DNA of 64,000 bases from Vulcanococcus limneticus LL (GTDB taxonomy: Bacteria > Cyanobacteriota > Cyanobacteriia > PCC-6307 > Cyanobiaceae), in NCBI RefSeq assembly GCF_002252705.1, contig NZ_NQLA01000009.1:19791-83790 (forward strand), in the 5' to 3' direction. Below the pieces are notes generated by a model, which was not told where the DNA came from, made no database searches, and worked only from the letters and a program-made list of their open reading frames with translations. Position 1 is the stretch's first letter, and each line of letters opens with the position of its first letter. The translations under genes were made by a program, and so were the position numbers. Below, piece by piece: positions 50,489 through 60,072 of the stretch.

Positions 50489-51793
50489 TCAGGCCACCGG
50501 CTCCCAGCTGGCCCGATGCAGGGACTGGGCCCGCTCCCAGGCGGCGTTAAAGCTGTCGAGCTGGGCCTCGATCAGGAACGGCTCGCCGATGGCGGAGCTC
50601 ACGGCCTCGGTGGTCTTCAGTCCGTTGCCGGTGATGTAGGCCACGGTGGTCTCGTCGGGGTCGATCTTGCCCTGTTCCACCAGCTTCTTGAGCACCGCGA
50701 TCGTGGTGCCGCCGGCGGTTTCAGTGAACACGCCCTCGGTTTCGGCCAGCAGCTTGATGCCCTCCACGATCTCGGTGTCGTTCACCGCCGCGATCGTGCC
50801 GCCGGTCCTGTTGGCGATGTCGATGGCGTAGGGGCCGTCGGCCGGGTTGCCGATGGCGATCGACTTGGCGATGGTGTTGGGCTTCACCGGTGTGATGAAG
50901 TCGCGGCCTTCGGCGAAGGCCTGGGCGATCGGGCTGCAGCCTTCGGCCTGGGCGCCGCTGAAGCGCACGGGCTTCTCATCCACGAGGCCCACCTTGATGA
51001 ACTCATCAAAACCCTTGCGGATCTTGGTGAACAGGGAGCCGGAGGCCAGGGGCGCCACGATGTGGTCGGGCAGTTGCCAGCCCAGCTGCTCGATCACCTC
51101 GTAGCCGAGGGTTTTCGAACCCTCGGAGTAGTAGGGGCGCAGGTTGATGTTCACAAAGCCCCAGCCGTAGGTGTTGGCCACCTCCGAACACAGGCGATTC
51201 ACCTGGTCGTAGTTGCCCTTCACCGCCATCAGGGTGGGGTTGTAGATCAAAGTGCCGAGCACTTTGCCCAGCTCCAGGTCGCTGGGGATGAACACGCAGC
51301 ACTCCAGGCCGGCGTGGGCGGCGATGGCGGCGGTGGAGTTGGCCAGGTTGCCGGTGGAGGCACAGCTCACCGTGGTGAAGCCCAGCTCGCGGGCGCGGGT
51401 GAGGGCCACGCTCACCACCCGGTCCTTGAACGAGAGCGTCGGCATGTTGACGCCGTCGTTCTTGATGTAGAGGTTCTTGAGGCCGAGGCGGCGGGCCAGA
51501 CGGTGGGCCTTGAGCAGGGGCGTGAAACCGGTGCCTACATCGATGGGATCGCCCTCGATCGGCAGGAAGTCGCGGTAGCGCCAGATCGAGGTGGGGCCGG
51601 CCTCAATCGAGGCGCGGCTGACGCGGTTCCTGATCGCGTCGTAGTCGTAGACCACCTCCAGGGGGCCGAAACAGACGTCTTCGCAGACGTGTCGGGCGCT
51701 CGCTTCATAGGCATGGCCGCATTCCTTGCAGCGCAGGCCGGTGAAGGTGGAGCGGGAGAGGGTCGCGGTCACGGGCACGCCCAGCAGATTCAA
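50489..51793 (-). CDS. thrC: Threonine-synthase-like PLP enzyme with zinc-ribbon start
   Basis: A 434-residue PLP-dependent enzyme. It opens with a four-Cys motif ([18 protein letters not shown], about 21-38), then the PLP-lysine motif [13 protein letters not shown] (about 118-130), [17 protein letters not shown] for phosphate binding and SGSLFTKI. Threonine synthase turns O-phosphohomoserine into threonine; a variant role in sulfur amino-acid synthesis is conceivable given the adjacent MoaD-like carrier. The TTG at 51793 is given; GTG at 51772 is an alternative. Some picocyanobacteria carry a second, ribbon-less thrC, so this may be one of two paralogues. Confidence 0.88.
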   Translation of the reverse strand: MNLLGVPVTATLSRSTFTGLRCKECGHAYEASARHVCEDVCFGPLEVVYDYDAIRNRVSRASIEAGPTSIWRYRDFLPIEGDPIDVGTGFTPLLKAHRLARRLGLKNLYIKNDGVNMPTLSFKDRVVSVALTRARELGFTTVSCASTGNLANSTAAIAAHAGLECCVFIPSDLELGKVLGTLIYNPTLMAVKGNYDQVNRLCSEVANTYGWGFVNINLRPYYSEGSKTLGYEVIEQLGWQLPDHIVAPLASGSLFTKIRKGFDEFIKVGLVDEKPVRFSGAQAEGCSPIAQAFAEGRDFITPVKPNTIAKSIAIGNPADGPYAIDIANRTGGTIAAVNDTEIVEGIKLLAETEGVFTETAGGTTIAVLKKLVEQGKIDPDETTVAYITGNGLKTTEAVSSAIGEPFLIEAQLDSFNAAWERAQSLHRASWEPVA

Positions 51794-51906
51794 GGACGCT
51801 AACAGCGTGGCTCAGCCGCTGCTGGATAATCCGACCCCTGGACTCGGGTATAGGGGCGTTGATGGGCCGGCCTTGTCGCCAGCTGGGATCTGCCTACGCT
51901 CATGGC

Positions 51907-54786
51907 GTGAGCTCACTCCCCTTCCCGGCCCGGCGCCGCTGGTTCTTCGCCCTCCGTGCCGCGGCCGTGGCAGGCGCCGCCCTGGCGGTGATCCTGCTGC
52001 TGGGCCGCATGGCGGTGGAGTGGCACTGGTTCGGGCAGTTCGAGCTCCAGAGCGTTCTGCTGCGTCGCTGGGGGCTGCAGCTGGTCGCCTTCGTCCTGGT
52101 GTTCGGCGGCGGCTCCCTTCTGCAGCTCAAGCAAGTCCAGCGCTGCTGGCGACTGCGGCAGGAGGCGACCACCAAGCCGCTGGGCTCCGAACCGCTGTTG
52201 CGGCTTGGGGGATCCCGACTGCTGCTGGCCCTGGTGGCCCTGCTGCTGCTGCTGGCAACCGGCCTGGCCTATCTCGTGCTGCAGGCCCGCGACCTGATCG
52301 GGGCCCCGTTCAGCGGCCAGGTGATCACGGGCTTCACGGTGCTGCTCGATCTGCCGCCGCTGCTGCCCCTGGGGCTGGCGGCCGGGCTGTTGATCCCCCT
52401 GCTCATCCGACCCCTCGCCACCCTGCGCATCACCCTGGCGGCGGCTCTCGCCGCCTCCGCCACGGCGCTGGCCCGCGGCTGGAGCCTGTGGCTGCCGGCC
52501 CTGCTGGCGGCGCCCTTCGGCGAGCGGGATCCGTTGGTGGGGCTGGATCTGTCCTTCACGGTGCTGCGGCTGCCCGCCCTCAAGCTGCTGCTGAGCGTGC
52601 TTCTGGCCCAGGGGGTGGTCGGCCTGGCTGCCTGCCTGCTGCTCTGTCTCAGTGAGGGCACCAGCCTCTCCGATGGCGCCTTCCCAGGCCTCAGCCGGGC
52701 CCAGCAGCGGGTTCTCCAGCCCCAGCTGGCTTTCCTCGCGGTGGTCGCGGCGCTGATCAGCGGTCTGGCCCCCTTCGATCTGATGGTGGAGGGCAGCGGG
52801 ATCGCCTCCGGGGCCGGGTATGTGGATCTCCACGTGCGCCTGCCGCTACGGCTGTTGCTGGCCCTGCTCCTGTTGCTGACGGCCCTGGGCCTGCTGGTTC
52901 CACTGCCGAAGGGATGGCTGCGGCGCGGGGCCCTTCTCCCCCTGACGTTCACCGCCCTCCTGGTGCCGATCAGCGAGTGGCTGCTGGCCCCGCTGGTGCA
53001 GCGGCTCTGGGTCCAGCCGCGGGAGCTCGCCATGGAGACCCCCTATCTTCGGCGCAGCATCCAGGGCACCCGTCGGGCCTTTGGCCTGGAGCGGGTGCGC
53101 AGCATCACCCTGGAGCCCCGTCAGAAGATCACCGCCGCGGACCTGGCGGCCGCTCCCGGCACCCTGGCCAACGTGCGTCTCTGGGACAGCCAGCCCCTGC
53201 TCGCCGCCAACCGCCAGCTGCAGCAGCTCCGGCTTTACTACCGCTTCTCCTCGGCGGCCGTCGACCGCTACCCCCTGCGGGACAAGACCGGCCGGCAGGG
53301 CAGCCGTCAGGTGCTGATCTCCGCCCGCGAGCTCGACAGCGGCGCCCTGCCCCGGGGATCGCGCACCTGGCTCAACCGCCACCTGGTGTTCACCAACGGC
53401 CACGGCTTCACGGTGTCGCCGGTCAATGCCGCTGGACCCGACGGCCTGCCTCTGTTCTTCGTGAAGGATCTGGGGCGCAGCGGCCGCGTCCAGGGAATCC
53501 CCCAGCTGGGGGTGAGCGATGCCCAGGCGCAGGCCGCTCTGCCGGTGGGCCGGCCCAGTCTCTATTTCGCGTCGGCGCCGGCTCCCTACGCCATCGCCCC
53601 CACGAAGGTGCAGGAGTTTGCCTACCCGGACGGCGAGCTGAATGTCTACACCCACTACGACGGCACCCGGGGAGTGCCCCTGGCCACGGCCTGGCAGCGG
53701 CTGTGCGCGGCCCTGTATCTGCGAGAACCGCGGGTGCTGTTCACCGGTTCGTTCACTCCCCGCTCGCTCCTCCTGCTCCGCCGCCAGGTGAACCAGCGGC
53801 TGGAGGCTCTGGCCCCCTTCCTGCACTTCGAGAGCGAGCCCTACCTGGTCACGGCCCGTGTGGGCCGCCACGAGGGTTACCGGCAGGATCAGCACCAGTA
53901 CTGGTTGCTGGACGGCTTCACCAACAGCCGCTCCTACCCCTACAGCGATCCCAATCCCCAGGGCCTCCGCTACTTCCGGAACCCGGTCAAGGCGGTGGTC
54001 GATGCCCACGACGGCCGCCTGTGGCTCTATGTGAGCGACCCTTCCGATCCCGTACTGCGCACCTGGCGTCGGGCGTTCCCTGAGCTGTTCCGTCCCCTGT
54101 CGGAGATGCCCGAGGCGCTGCTGCGCCACATCCGGGTGCCGCAGAGCCAGTTCACGATCCAGTCGGAGCGGCTGCTGCGCTACCACGTCACCGATGTGCG
54201 CACCTTCTACAACGGCGACGATGTGTGGTCGGTGCCCTACGAGATCTACGGCAACAGCAATGTCCAGGTCCGCCCGTATCACCTCACCCTGCAGCTGCCG
54301 GGCCAGACCAGCACCGAATTCGTCTTGCTGCTCCCCTTCGCTCCGCTGAAGCGCACCAACCTGGTGGGCTGGCTGGCTGCCCGCAACGATCCTCCCCACT
54401 ACGGCGAACTGCTGTTGGTGCGCTTCCCCCAGCAGCGCCTGCTGCTGGGTCCCCAGCAGGTTTCCGCCCTCATTGACCAGGATCCCACCATCAGTTTTCA
54501 GTTCGGCCTCTGGAATCGCCTGGGCTCGAGGCTGTTCCGGGGCAACATGCTCGTGTTGCCCGTGGGCTCGGGTCTGCTCTACGTGGAGCCGGTGTACCTG
54601 CAGTCGAAGGCCAACGATCTGCCCACCCTGGTGCGGGTGGTGGTGACCGACGGCACCACCTTCGTGATGGAGCGCAACCTCAGCGATGCTCTGAAGCGGC
54701 TGGCCAGTGGGGGCCAGTGGGCCGCCGCTGCCGCTGCCGCCTCCGCTGCGGGACCGCCTCCCGCCGCCACTGCCGTTCAGCCCTGA
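51907..54786 (+). CDS. UPF0182 family large membrane protein
   Basis: A 959-residue protein with seven or more hydrophobic helices in the first 350 residues (for example AAAVAGAALAVILLLGRM and LLLALVALLLLLATGLAYLVL). A large soluble region with the family pattern follows: ETPYLRRSIQGTRRAFGL, NVRLWDSQPLL, LNRHLVFTNGHGF, YFRNPVKAVVDAHDG and LLPFAPLKRTNLVGWLAARND. UPF0182 proteins are widespread in actinobacteria and cyanobacteria with no established function. GTG at 51907 is chosen because the sequence then starts just before the first basic/hydrophobic stretch; TATAGG at 51849-51854 is a possible -10. Confidence 0.9.
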   Translation: MSSLPFPARRRWFFALRAAAVAGAALAVILLLGRMAVEWHWFGQFELQSVLLRRWGLQLVAFVLVFGGGSLLQLKQVQRCWRLRQEATTKPLGSEPLLRLGGSRLLLALVALLLLLATGLAYLVLQARDLIGAPFSGQVITGFTVLLDLPPLLPLGLAAGLLIPLLIRPLATLRITLAAALAASATALARGWSLWLPALLAAPFGERDPLVGLDLSFTVLRLPALKLLLSVLLAQGVVGLAACLLLCLSEGTSLSDGAFPGLSRAQQRVLQPQLAFLAVVAALISGLAPFDLMVEGSGIASGAGYVDLHVRLPLRLLLALLLLLTALGLLVPLPKGWLRRGALLPLTFTALLVPISEWLLAPLVQRLWVQPRELAMETPYLRRSIQGTRRAFGLERVRSITLEPRQKITAADLAAAPGTLANVRLWDSQPLLAANRQLQQLRLYYRFSSAAVDRYPLRDKTGRQGSRQVLISARELDSGALPRGSRTWLNRHLVFTNGHGFTVSPVNAAGPDGLPLFFVKDLGRSGRVQGIPQLGVSDAQAQAALPVGRPSLYFASAPAPYAIAPTKVQEFAYPDGELNVYTHYDGTRGVPLATAWQRLCAALYLREPRVLFTGSFTPRSLLLLRRQVNQRLEALAPFLHFESEPYLVTARVGRHEGYRQDQHQYWLLDGFTNSRSYPYSDPNPQGLRYFRNPVKAVVDAHDGRLWLYVSDPSDPVLRTWRRAFPELFRPLSEMPEALLRHIRVPQSQFTIQSERLLRYHVTDVRTFYNGDDVWSVPYEIYGNSNVQVRPYHLTLQLPGQTSTEFVLLLPFAPLKRTNLVGWLAARNDPPHYGELLLVRFPQQRLLLGPQQVSALIDQDPTISFQFGLWNRLGSRLFRGNMLVLPVGSGLLYVEPVYLQSKANDLPTLVRVVVTDGTTFVMERNLSDALKRLASGGQWAAAAAAASAAGPPPAATAVQP

Positions 54787-54847
54787 TCAGCCCAGGGGCG
54801 CGCCATCGCACGGGGAAGCAGGGCCCCGGCTTCGGCCCCATGGCATG

Positions 54848-54871
54848 AAAAAAGGGGCCCTGATGGGCCCC
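54848..54871 (-). terminator. Intrinsic terminator after fba
   Basis: GGGGCCC-TGAT-GGGCCCC (54854-54871) with six A on the + strand before it, hence a 7-bp GC stem followed by six U on the minus strand. It lies 30 bases after the fba stop. It may also serve the convergent UPF0182 gene. Confidence 0.88.
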
Positions 54872-54900
54872 TGGCGTCTGCGGTGAGCAGACGGTTTGGA

Positions 54901-55974
54901 TCAGGCCGCCACGGCGGTCTTGGGGTCGAGTTCGCCCTTGGCATACAGAGCGGCGTAGTAGTTGATGTCGCGCTGCTTGATCTTGCTGGCGTTGCCAGCG
55001 GCCCAGAACTGCTGGTAGCGGTCCAGGCACACCTGCTTCATGTAGGCCCGGGCGGGCTTGTTGAAGTGGCGGGGATCGAAGTTGGTGGGATCCTTGGCGG
55101 CGGCTTCCCGCACGGCGGCGGTGAAGGCCAGGCGGTTGTCGGTGTCGATGTTCACCTTGCGCACGCCGTTGCGGATGCCTTCCTGGATTTCCTCCACGGG
55201 CACGCCGTAGGTCTCGGGGATGGCACCGCCGTACTGGTTGATGATGTCCAGCCACTCCTGGGGCACGGAGGAGGAGCCGTGCATCACCAGGTGGGTGTTG
55301 GGGATGGCCTTGTGGATCTCGGCGATGCGGCTGATGGCCAGCACTTCACCGGTGGGCTTGCGGGTGAACTTGTAGGCGCCGTGGCTGGTGCCGATGGCGA
55401 TCGCCAGGGCATCCACCTTGGTCTTGGCCACGAAGTCGGCGGCCTCGGCGGGGTCGGTCAGCAGCTGGCTGTGGTCGAGGGTGCCCTCGAAGCCGTGGCC
55501 GTCCTCGGCCTCACCCTTGCCGGTTTCCAGGGAGCCCAGGCAGCCCAGCTCGCCTTCCACGCTCACGCCCACGGCGTGGGCCACGTCCACCACTTCCTTG
55601 GTGACGGCCACGTTGTAGTCGTAGCTGGCGGGGGTCTTGGCGTCAGCCTCCAGGGAGCCATCCATCATCACGGAGGTGAAGCCGTTGGTGATGGCGCCGA
55701 AGCAGGTGGCGGGGCTGTTGCCGTGGTCCTGGTGCATCACCACCGGGATGTCGGGATAGGTCTCGACGGCGGCGATGATCAGGTGGCGCAGAAAGTTCTC
55801 GCCGGCGTACTGGCGGGCGCCGCGGGAGGCCTGCAGGATCACCGGGCTGTCGGTCTCCTGGGCCGCCTCCATGATCGACTGCACCTGCTCCAGGTTGTTC
55901 ACGTTGAAGGCAGGGATGCCGTAGCCGTTTTCAGCGGCGTGATCGAGCAGCAGCCGAAGCGGAACGAGCGCCAT
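54901..55974 (-). CDS. fba: Class II fructose-1,6-bisphosphate aldolase
   Basis: The zinc-dependent aldolase of the Calvin cycle and glycolysis, also acting on sedoheptulose bisphosphate in cyanobacteria. The 357-residue protein has [18 protein letters not shown], the zinc-ligand motif [33 protein letters not shown] and [21 protein letters not shown], and [14 protein letters not shown] at 55974 gives [19 protein letters not shown], the family start. The open frame continues upstream without resemblance. Confidence 0.97.
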   Translation of the reverse strand: MALVPLRLLLDHAAENGYGIPAFNVNNLEQVQSIMEAAQETDSPVILQASRGARQYAGENFLRHLIIAAVETYPDIPVVMHQDHGNSPATCFGAITNGFTSVMMDGSLEADAKTPASYDYNVAVTKEVVDVAHAVGVSVEGELGCLGSLETGKGEAEDGHGFEGTLDHSQLLTDPAEAADFVAKTKVDALAIAIGTSHGAYKFTRKPTGEVLAISRIAEIHKAIPNTHLVMHGSSSVPQEWLDIINQYGGAIPETYGVPVEEIQEGIRNGVRKVNIDTDNRLAFTAAVREAAAKDPTNFDPRHFNKPARAYMKQVCLDRYQQFWAAGNASKIKQRDINYYAALYAKGELDPKTAVAA

Positions 55975-56276
55975 GGGGAAACCTCGAGGAGGGGTAGAGG
56001 GTGAAGTCAGGGTGGTGCCGAAGGAATCACCTCGGCCAGCCGGGCCCAGGGCTGCCCCTCGCGGAGGAGAGCGTCTGCCCTGGCTTTTGACTGGGGGCGA
56101 CTCTAGCGGGCCGTCAAGGGTGCTTCTGGCCTGGCCGGATCGGACGATCGTGCTGCCCGTGTGCCCAGCAAAAAGCCCCACCGCGGGCGGGGCATCCGCC
56201 GTGCTGGGGGCTCGCATGTGGGCTTCGCTGCGGCCCGGGGATGGCCAGCGCAGCCGGCCATCCCCTCACGGGTGAT
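55975..56276. other. Gap between fba and the 37-residue gene
   Basis: About 300 bases without a supported gene. It should contain the fba promoter and holds the terminator of the small gene (56170-56193). I see no RNA gene and no repeat beyond that hairpin. Confidence 0.6.
56170..56193 (-). terminator. Intrinsic terminator after the 37-residue gene
   Basis: GCCCC (56175-56179) and GGGGC (56189-56193) with the palindrome CCGCGG between them; five A precede on the + strand, giving a U tract on the minus strand. It lies 83 bases past the small ORF and in front of the fba promoter region. Confidence 0.8.
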
Positions 56277-56390
56277 TCAGTCGATCAGCTGCTGGCGCCG
56301 GAGGGCGTGCACGGCATAGGCGTGCTCGCGGGCGTTGCGCCGGGCCTGTTCGGCCTGGCGGGCCAGCAGTTTGGCGGTGGTGATGGACAT
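56277..56390 (-). CDS. 37-residue basic helical protein, unknown
   Basis: The product starts MSITTAKLLARQAEQARRNA and ends AVHALRRQQLID. It is rich in Ala, Arg and Gln and should form one amphipathic helix. Support for a real gene: a strong ribosome site GGAGG (minus strand, 56399-56403) 8 bases before the ATG at 56390, a downstream intrinsic terminator, and codon use like the neighbours. The frame is open further upstream (to 56492) but the ribosome site decides the start. No family assignment; possibly a nucleic-acid- or protein-binding small regulator. Confidence 0.7.
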   Translation of the reverse strand: MSITTAKLLARQAEQARRNAREHAYAVHALRRQQLID

Positions 56391-56588
56391 GGGGCGAGCC
56401 TCCGGGGAATGCCGCCGGCCAGGGTCGGTCGCGGTCAACGTTCTTGAACGGTAGCCGTTGTTACGGAGCAAAGAAGTCGATGGTGATACCAAATCGTCGA
56501 TTTCGTCCGGCGGTGGGGCAGGCCCATCCCGCAGCCGCTCTGGCTCCCGGCTTGCCAGGCCGATGTCGGTACCGTTCGGAGCCGGGCC

Positions 56589-57740
56589 TCAGAGGGCTCG
56601 GCGCAGGCCCGTGGCGGCGGAGTCCAGGGCCAGGTCGGCGATGGTCTGGCTGTGCACCGCCTCCGCCAGCCCTGGCACCATCGGCTGGCCTGTGCGCGCC
56701 GCCTCCGCCCACCAGCCCAGGATTCGCTGCACCGGCGCTACCCGCCCATCCACCCAGGTGCGCGCAAAGGCCAGGCCGGCATCGGCCTCCACGGGTTGCA
56801 GTGGTTCCCCGGGCCGCGCCTGCCAGAGCTGGAAGCCGTGCACGTAGTCGGCCTGGTTGGAGGAGCCCAGCACCAGGGTGCCCTCGCTGCCGTACACCTC
56901 GATCCAGTAGCCCCGGCCGGCCCGGGTCACCGCCGCCAGGCTCACCTGGGCCGGCACGCGGGCGCCGCTGGCACTCTCCAGCTCCAGCTGCAGCAGGGCG
57001 ATGTCCTCGGAGTCCACCGTCGCCAGGCGGCCGCTGCCATCGGCCAGGGGCCGTTGGCCGATGGCCGTGCTGCCGCTGGCGCTGACGCTGCGGGCCGGAC
57101 CCACCAGCCAGTGCAGGGTGTCGAAGGCATGGGTGCCGAGGGAACCCAGCACGCCGCCCCCCTCACTGCGCTGGGAATACCAGTTCCAGGGCCGCTGGGC
57201 GTCGGCGCGGCTGCCCATCAGCCAGTCGAGCTTCACCAGCCAGGGGGTGCCGATGGCGCCCGCCGCCAGCAGGGCAGCCAGCTGCTGGAACAGGGGTACG
57301 GCCCGGTATTCAAAGTCCACCGCCACGGTCACACCGGCCTGAAGCGCCAGCCGCTGCAGCTCCTGCACCTGGCTGGCCGCCAGGGCCACGGGCTTCTCCA
57401 GCAGCAGGTGCTTGCCGGCGGCAATGGCGGCGCGGGCCAGCTCAAAGCGTGGACCTGGGGGCGTGGCGATCACCAGCGCCTCGATGCCGGGTTCGGCCAG
57501 CAGGGCGTCAAAGTCGCTGAAGCCGCTCAGGCCCGAGCTGGCGCAGGCCTGCTCCAGGCGTTCCGTGCGGGGATGCCAGAGGGCCACGGGCTCGGTGCCG
57601 GGGCAGTCCGCCAGGGCCGGCAGGTGCACCGCCGCGCCAAATCCCAGCCCCGCCACCGCCACCCGCAGGGGTGCCGGCTCACCCCCCCGCATTCCGGAGG
57701 ATGGGGAGAAGGGAGAGGCGTTGGGGGCGGTCGGGCTCAC
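56589..57740 (-). CDS. Gfo/Idh/MocA-family oxidoreductase
   Basis: A 383-residue NAD(P)-dependent dehydrogenase of sugar-type substrates. The Rossmann start is RVAVAGLGFGAAVHLPAL (about 26-43), the family's EKP motif is HLLLEKPVAL (about 113-122) and the C-terminal domain has GGGVLGSLGTHAFDTLHWLVG (about 203-223). The substrate is unknown. The GTG at 57740 overlaps the stop of the preceding exported-protein gene in GTGA, so it belongs to the accD translational chain. Confidence 0.87.
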   Translation of the reverse strand: MSPTAPNASPFSPSSGMRGGEPAPLRVAVAGLGFGAAVHLPALADCPGTEPVALWHPRTERLEQACASSGLSGFSDFDALLAEPGIEALVIATPPGPRFELARAAIAAGKHLLLEKPVALAASQVQELQRLALQAGVTVAVDFEYRAVPLFQQLAALLAAGAIGTPWLVKLDWLMGSRADAQRPWNWYSQRSEGGGVLGSLGTHAFDTLHWLVGPARSVSASGSTAIGQRPLADGSGRLATVDSEDIALLQLELESASGARVPAQVSLAAVTRAGRGYWIEVYGSEGTLVLGSSNQADYVHGFQLWQARPGEPLQPVEADAGLAFARTWVDGRVAPVQRILGWWAEAARTGQPMVPGLAEAVHSQTIADLALDSAATGLRRAL

Positions 57741-58231
57741 CGGGAGGCCAGCAGGGGCCTCCCAGCCTCACAGACGGCAGCCACCGTCTCCTCGATCAGG
57801 CCATCGCCGCCCACCGGTTGCCACTGGGAGCCCCACTGGGGCAGGCCGTTGATGGAGGTGTCGCGGAACAGCAGCTGGTCACAGTCGATCTCCATCACAT
57901 AGAGATCGCTGGGCTTGGGGCGTTTGAAGCCTGCGGCAGGCTCGTCCGCCCCAGGCTCGGCGCCGGCTGTGGCCGTGGTGCTGGCCCCTGGCCGGGTGGC
58001 GGGTTCGGAACTGCCGGGCTCAGGGGCGGGCTGGAAGCGGCTCAGCACCGAGAGGTTCCCAGACTTCGTGAGCCGCAGGCTGCCGGCATCCCACCACTGG
58101 CGACCGTCGGCGGTGGCGGGCAGCTCTTGCCAGTCGACCGGGCCGGCCCAGCCGATCGCTGGAGCCGCCAGCCCGATGGCCAGACTCAGCAGCAGCGCCA
58201 GGCCGAAGCGGATCACGCCGCCACCGCTCAC
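57737..58231 (-). CDS. Exported protein of unknown function
   Basis: A 164-residue protein with a signal peptide ([25 protein letters not shown]; probable cleavage after GWA, near residue 29). The mature part has [23 protein letters not shown], a Pro/Thr/Gly-rich insert (about 65-95) and a C-terminal segment with [20 protein letters not shown]. This suggests a small periplasmic or surface domain. GTG at 58231 overlaps the accD stop (GTGA) and its own stop overlaps the next start in the same way. Confidence 0.75.
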   Translation of the reverse strand: MSGGGVIRFGLALLLSLAIGLAAPAIGWAGPVDWQELPATADGRQWWDAGSLRLTKSGNLSVLSRFQPAPEPGSSEPATRPGASTTATAGAEPGADEPAAGFKRPKPSDLYVMEIDCDQLLFRDTSINGLPQWGSQWQPVGGDGLIEETVAAVCEAGRPLLASR

Positions 58232-59103
58232 GCCGCCACCGCCTGGCCGCAGCCGTGCAGGCGCAGCAGCGTGGCGAGGGTGGTGCGCAGACGTGGTCGG
58301 GGCACGATGGTGTCCACGAAGCCGTGGTCCTGCAGGTATTCGGCGGTCTGGAAGTCGTCGGGGAGCTTCTCGCGCAGGGTCTGCTCGATCACGCGCCGGC
58401 CGGCGAAGCCGATCAGGGCCTTCGGTTCCGCCAGGATCAGATCGCCCAGCATCGCGAAGCTGGCGGTGACGCCTCCGGTGGTGGGGTGGGTCAGCAGGGG
58501 CAGGTAGAGCAGTTCGGCCTCGCGGTGGCGCTCCAGGGCGCCGGAGATCTTGGCCATCTGCATCAGGCTGAGCATCCCCTCCTGCATCCGCGCACCGCCG
58601 GAGGCACACACGATCAGCACCGGGTAGCGGCGGGCGGTGGCCTCCTCGATCAGGCGGGTGAGCTTCTCGCCCACCACCGAGCCCATCGAGCCGCCCATGA
58701 AGCGGAAATCCATCACCCCAAGGGCCAGGGGCATCCCCTCGAGTCGGCACAGGCCGGTGATCACCCCATCCTTGAGGCCGGTGCTGCGTTGGCTGTCCCG
58801 GATGCGATCGGCGTAGCTGCGGCGGTCCTTGAAGGCCAGCGGATCCGTGGGGGCCAGATCCGAATCGAGGGGCTCGAAGCTGCCCTCGTCGGCGATCAGG
58901 CGGATGCGCTCCTCACTGAAGATGCGGTGGTGGTGGCCGCAGCCGGTGCAGACGCTGGCGTTGGCCACCAGGTCTTTGCGGTACATCACCAGCCCGCACT
59001 CAGGGCATTTGCTCCAGAGGCCGTCGTCCTCGCTCACCTCCTGGGCGTTGCGCACCGCTGGAGCGGTCTTGCGGCGGTCGGCGAACCAGTCGAACAGCGA
59101 CAT
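58228..59103 (-). CDS. accD: Acetyl-CoA carboxylase carboxyltransferase beta subunit
   Basis: AccD, with AccA, transfers CO2 from biotin to acetyl-CoA in the first step of fatty acid synthesis. The 291-residue protein has the four-Cys zinc ribbon ([10 protein letters not shown] and CTGCGHHHR, about 32-60), then the crotonase-like fold with [37 protein letters not shown] and [20 protein letters not shown] at 59103 gives [12 protein letters not shown], the usual start. The other acc genes are not in the window. Confidence 0.96.
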   Translation of the reverse strand: MSLFDWFADRRKTAPAVRNAQEVSEDDGLWSKCPECGLVMYRKDLVANASVCTGCGHHHRIFSEERIRLIADEGSFEPLDSDLAPTDPLAFKDRRSYADRIRDSQRSTGLKDGVITGLCRLEGMPLALGVMDFRFMGGSMGSVVGEKLTRLIEEATARRYPVLIVCASGGARMQEGMLSLMQMAKISGALERHREAELLYLPLLTHPTTGGVTASFAMLGDLILAEPKALIGFAGRRVIEQTLREKLPDDFQTAEYLQDHGFVDTIVPRPRLRTTLATLLRLHGCGQAVAA

Positions 59104-59174
59104 CGAGGCGGCGGCTCAGAAACGGGCCACGGGCGGGGGGCCCGGTGTCCGAGGGGTTGGCTCTATTTAAGGGT

Positions 59175-60050
59175 TCAGAGGGGGCCCCAACCGAACAGCA
59201 GGCCCAGCTGCCGCAGCCACCAGCCGTTGCCCCCCACCCATACCGCCACCCCACCGGCGGCCAGGAAGGGACCGAAGGGGAAGGGCTGGCCGCGCTGCAG
59301 CCTGCCGCTGGCCAGGCCCACCACACCGAACAGGGCGCCCGCGGCGATCGCCAGTACCACCGCCAGGCCCACCCCCGCCAGGCCTAGCCAGGCCCCCAGC
59401 AGGGCGGTGAGCTTGGCGTCCCCCAGGCCCAGGGCGGGCTTGCCCATGACCCGCTGGGCCAGGGCGCTCAGCCCCTCCAGGGCCAGCAACCCCGCCACTG
59501 CCGCCAGGAGGTGGTCGAGCAGCAGGGCCCTGCCGCTGGCCTCCCCCTGGCTGAAGCCTGCGATGGCCGTCACCAGCAGGCCCAGCAGCAGGCCCCAGCG
59601 GCACAGGGATTCGGGCAGCCAGAGGTGGTCCAGGTCGATCAGGGTGAGGGGCACCAGCCAGCTCACCAGCAGCCAGCCGGCAGCGAGCAGCAGCCAGGCC
59701 GGCACGGCTGCCCCCAGGGCGGTGCCGCCGCCGGCCTGGACCGCCAGCAGCACCGCCACCCACAGGCCGGCACTGAGCAACTCCACAGCCGGGTAGCGCA
59801 GGGCGATCGGGCCCTGGCAGTGGCGGCAGCGGCCCCGCTGCAGCAGCCAGCTCAGCACCGGCAGATTTTCAAACCAGCGCAGGGGCGTGCCGCAGTGGGG
59901 GCAGTGGCTGCCGGGGGTCACCACCGACTCCTCGCGGGGCAGGCGCCAGGCCACCACGTTGAGGAAGCTGCCCACGCAGGCGCCCAACACGGCGATGAGC
60001 AGGGGATCGGGGCCGGCCATGGCGGGACTGAGCGGGTCGAGGGGGAGCAT
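59175..60050 (-). CDS. pilD: Prepilin peptidase / N-methyltransferase
   Basis: PilD cleaves and methylates type IV prepilins and competence pseudopilins at the membrane. The 291-residue protein has the methylase domain with two CxxC pairs (HCPHCGTPLRW and RCRHCQGPI) and the catalytic Asp motifs LTLIDLDHLWLP and GLGDAKLTALLGAWLG (GxGD), in seven to eight helices. ATG at 60050 is given; ATG at 60020 is possible. No pilin gene is nearby, but the gene implies type IV pili or DNA uptake in this strain. Confidence 0.93.
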   Translation of the reverse strand: MLPLDPLSPAMAGPDPLLIAVLGACVGSFLNVVAWRLPREESVVTPGSHCPHCGTPLRWFENLPVLSWLLQRGRCRHCQGPIALRYPAVELLSAGLWVAVLLAVQAGGGTALGAAVPAWLLLAAGWLLVSWLVPLTLIDLDHLWLPESLCRWGLLLGLLVTAIAGFSQGEASGRALLLDHLLAAVAGLLALEGLSALAQRVMGKPALGLGDAKLTALLGAWLGLAGVGLAVVLAIAAGALFGVVGLASGRLQRGQPFPFGPFLAAGGVAVWVGGNGWWLRQLGLLFGWGPL

Positions 60051-60072
60051 CGGCGGGGGCCGGGGCGGGAGA

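Noticed and set aside
51913..54399. Gln/Gly-rich minus-strand frames opposite the UPF0182 gene
   Set aside because: Mirror images of Leu/Ala-rich membrane helices; no start signals or domains.
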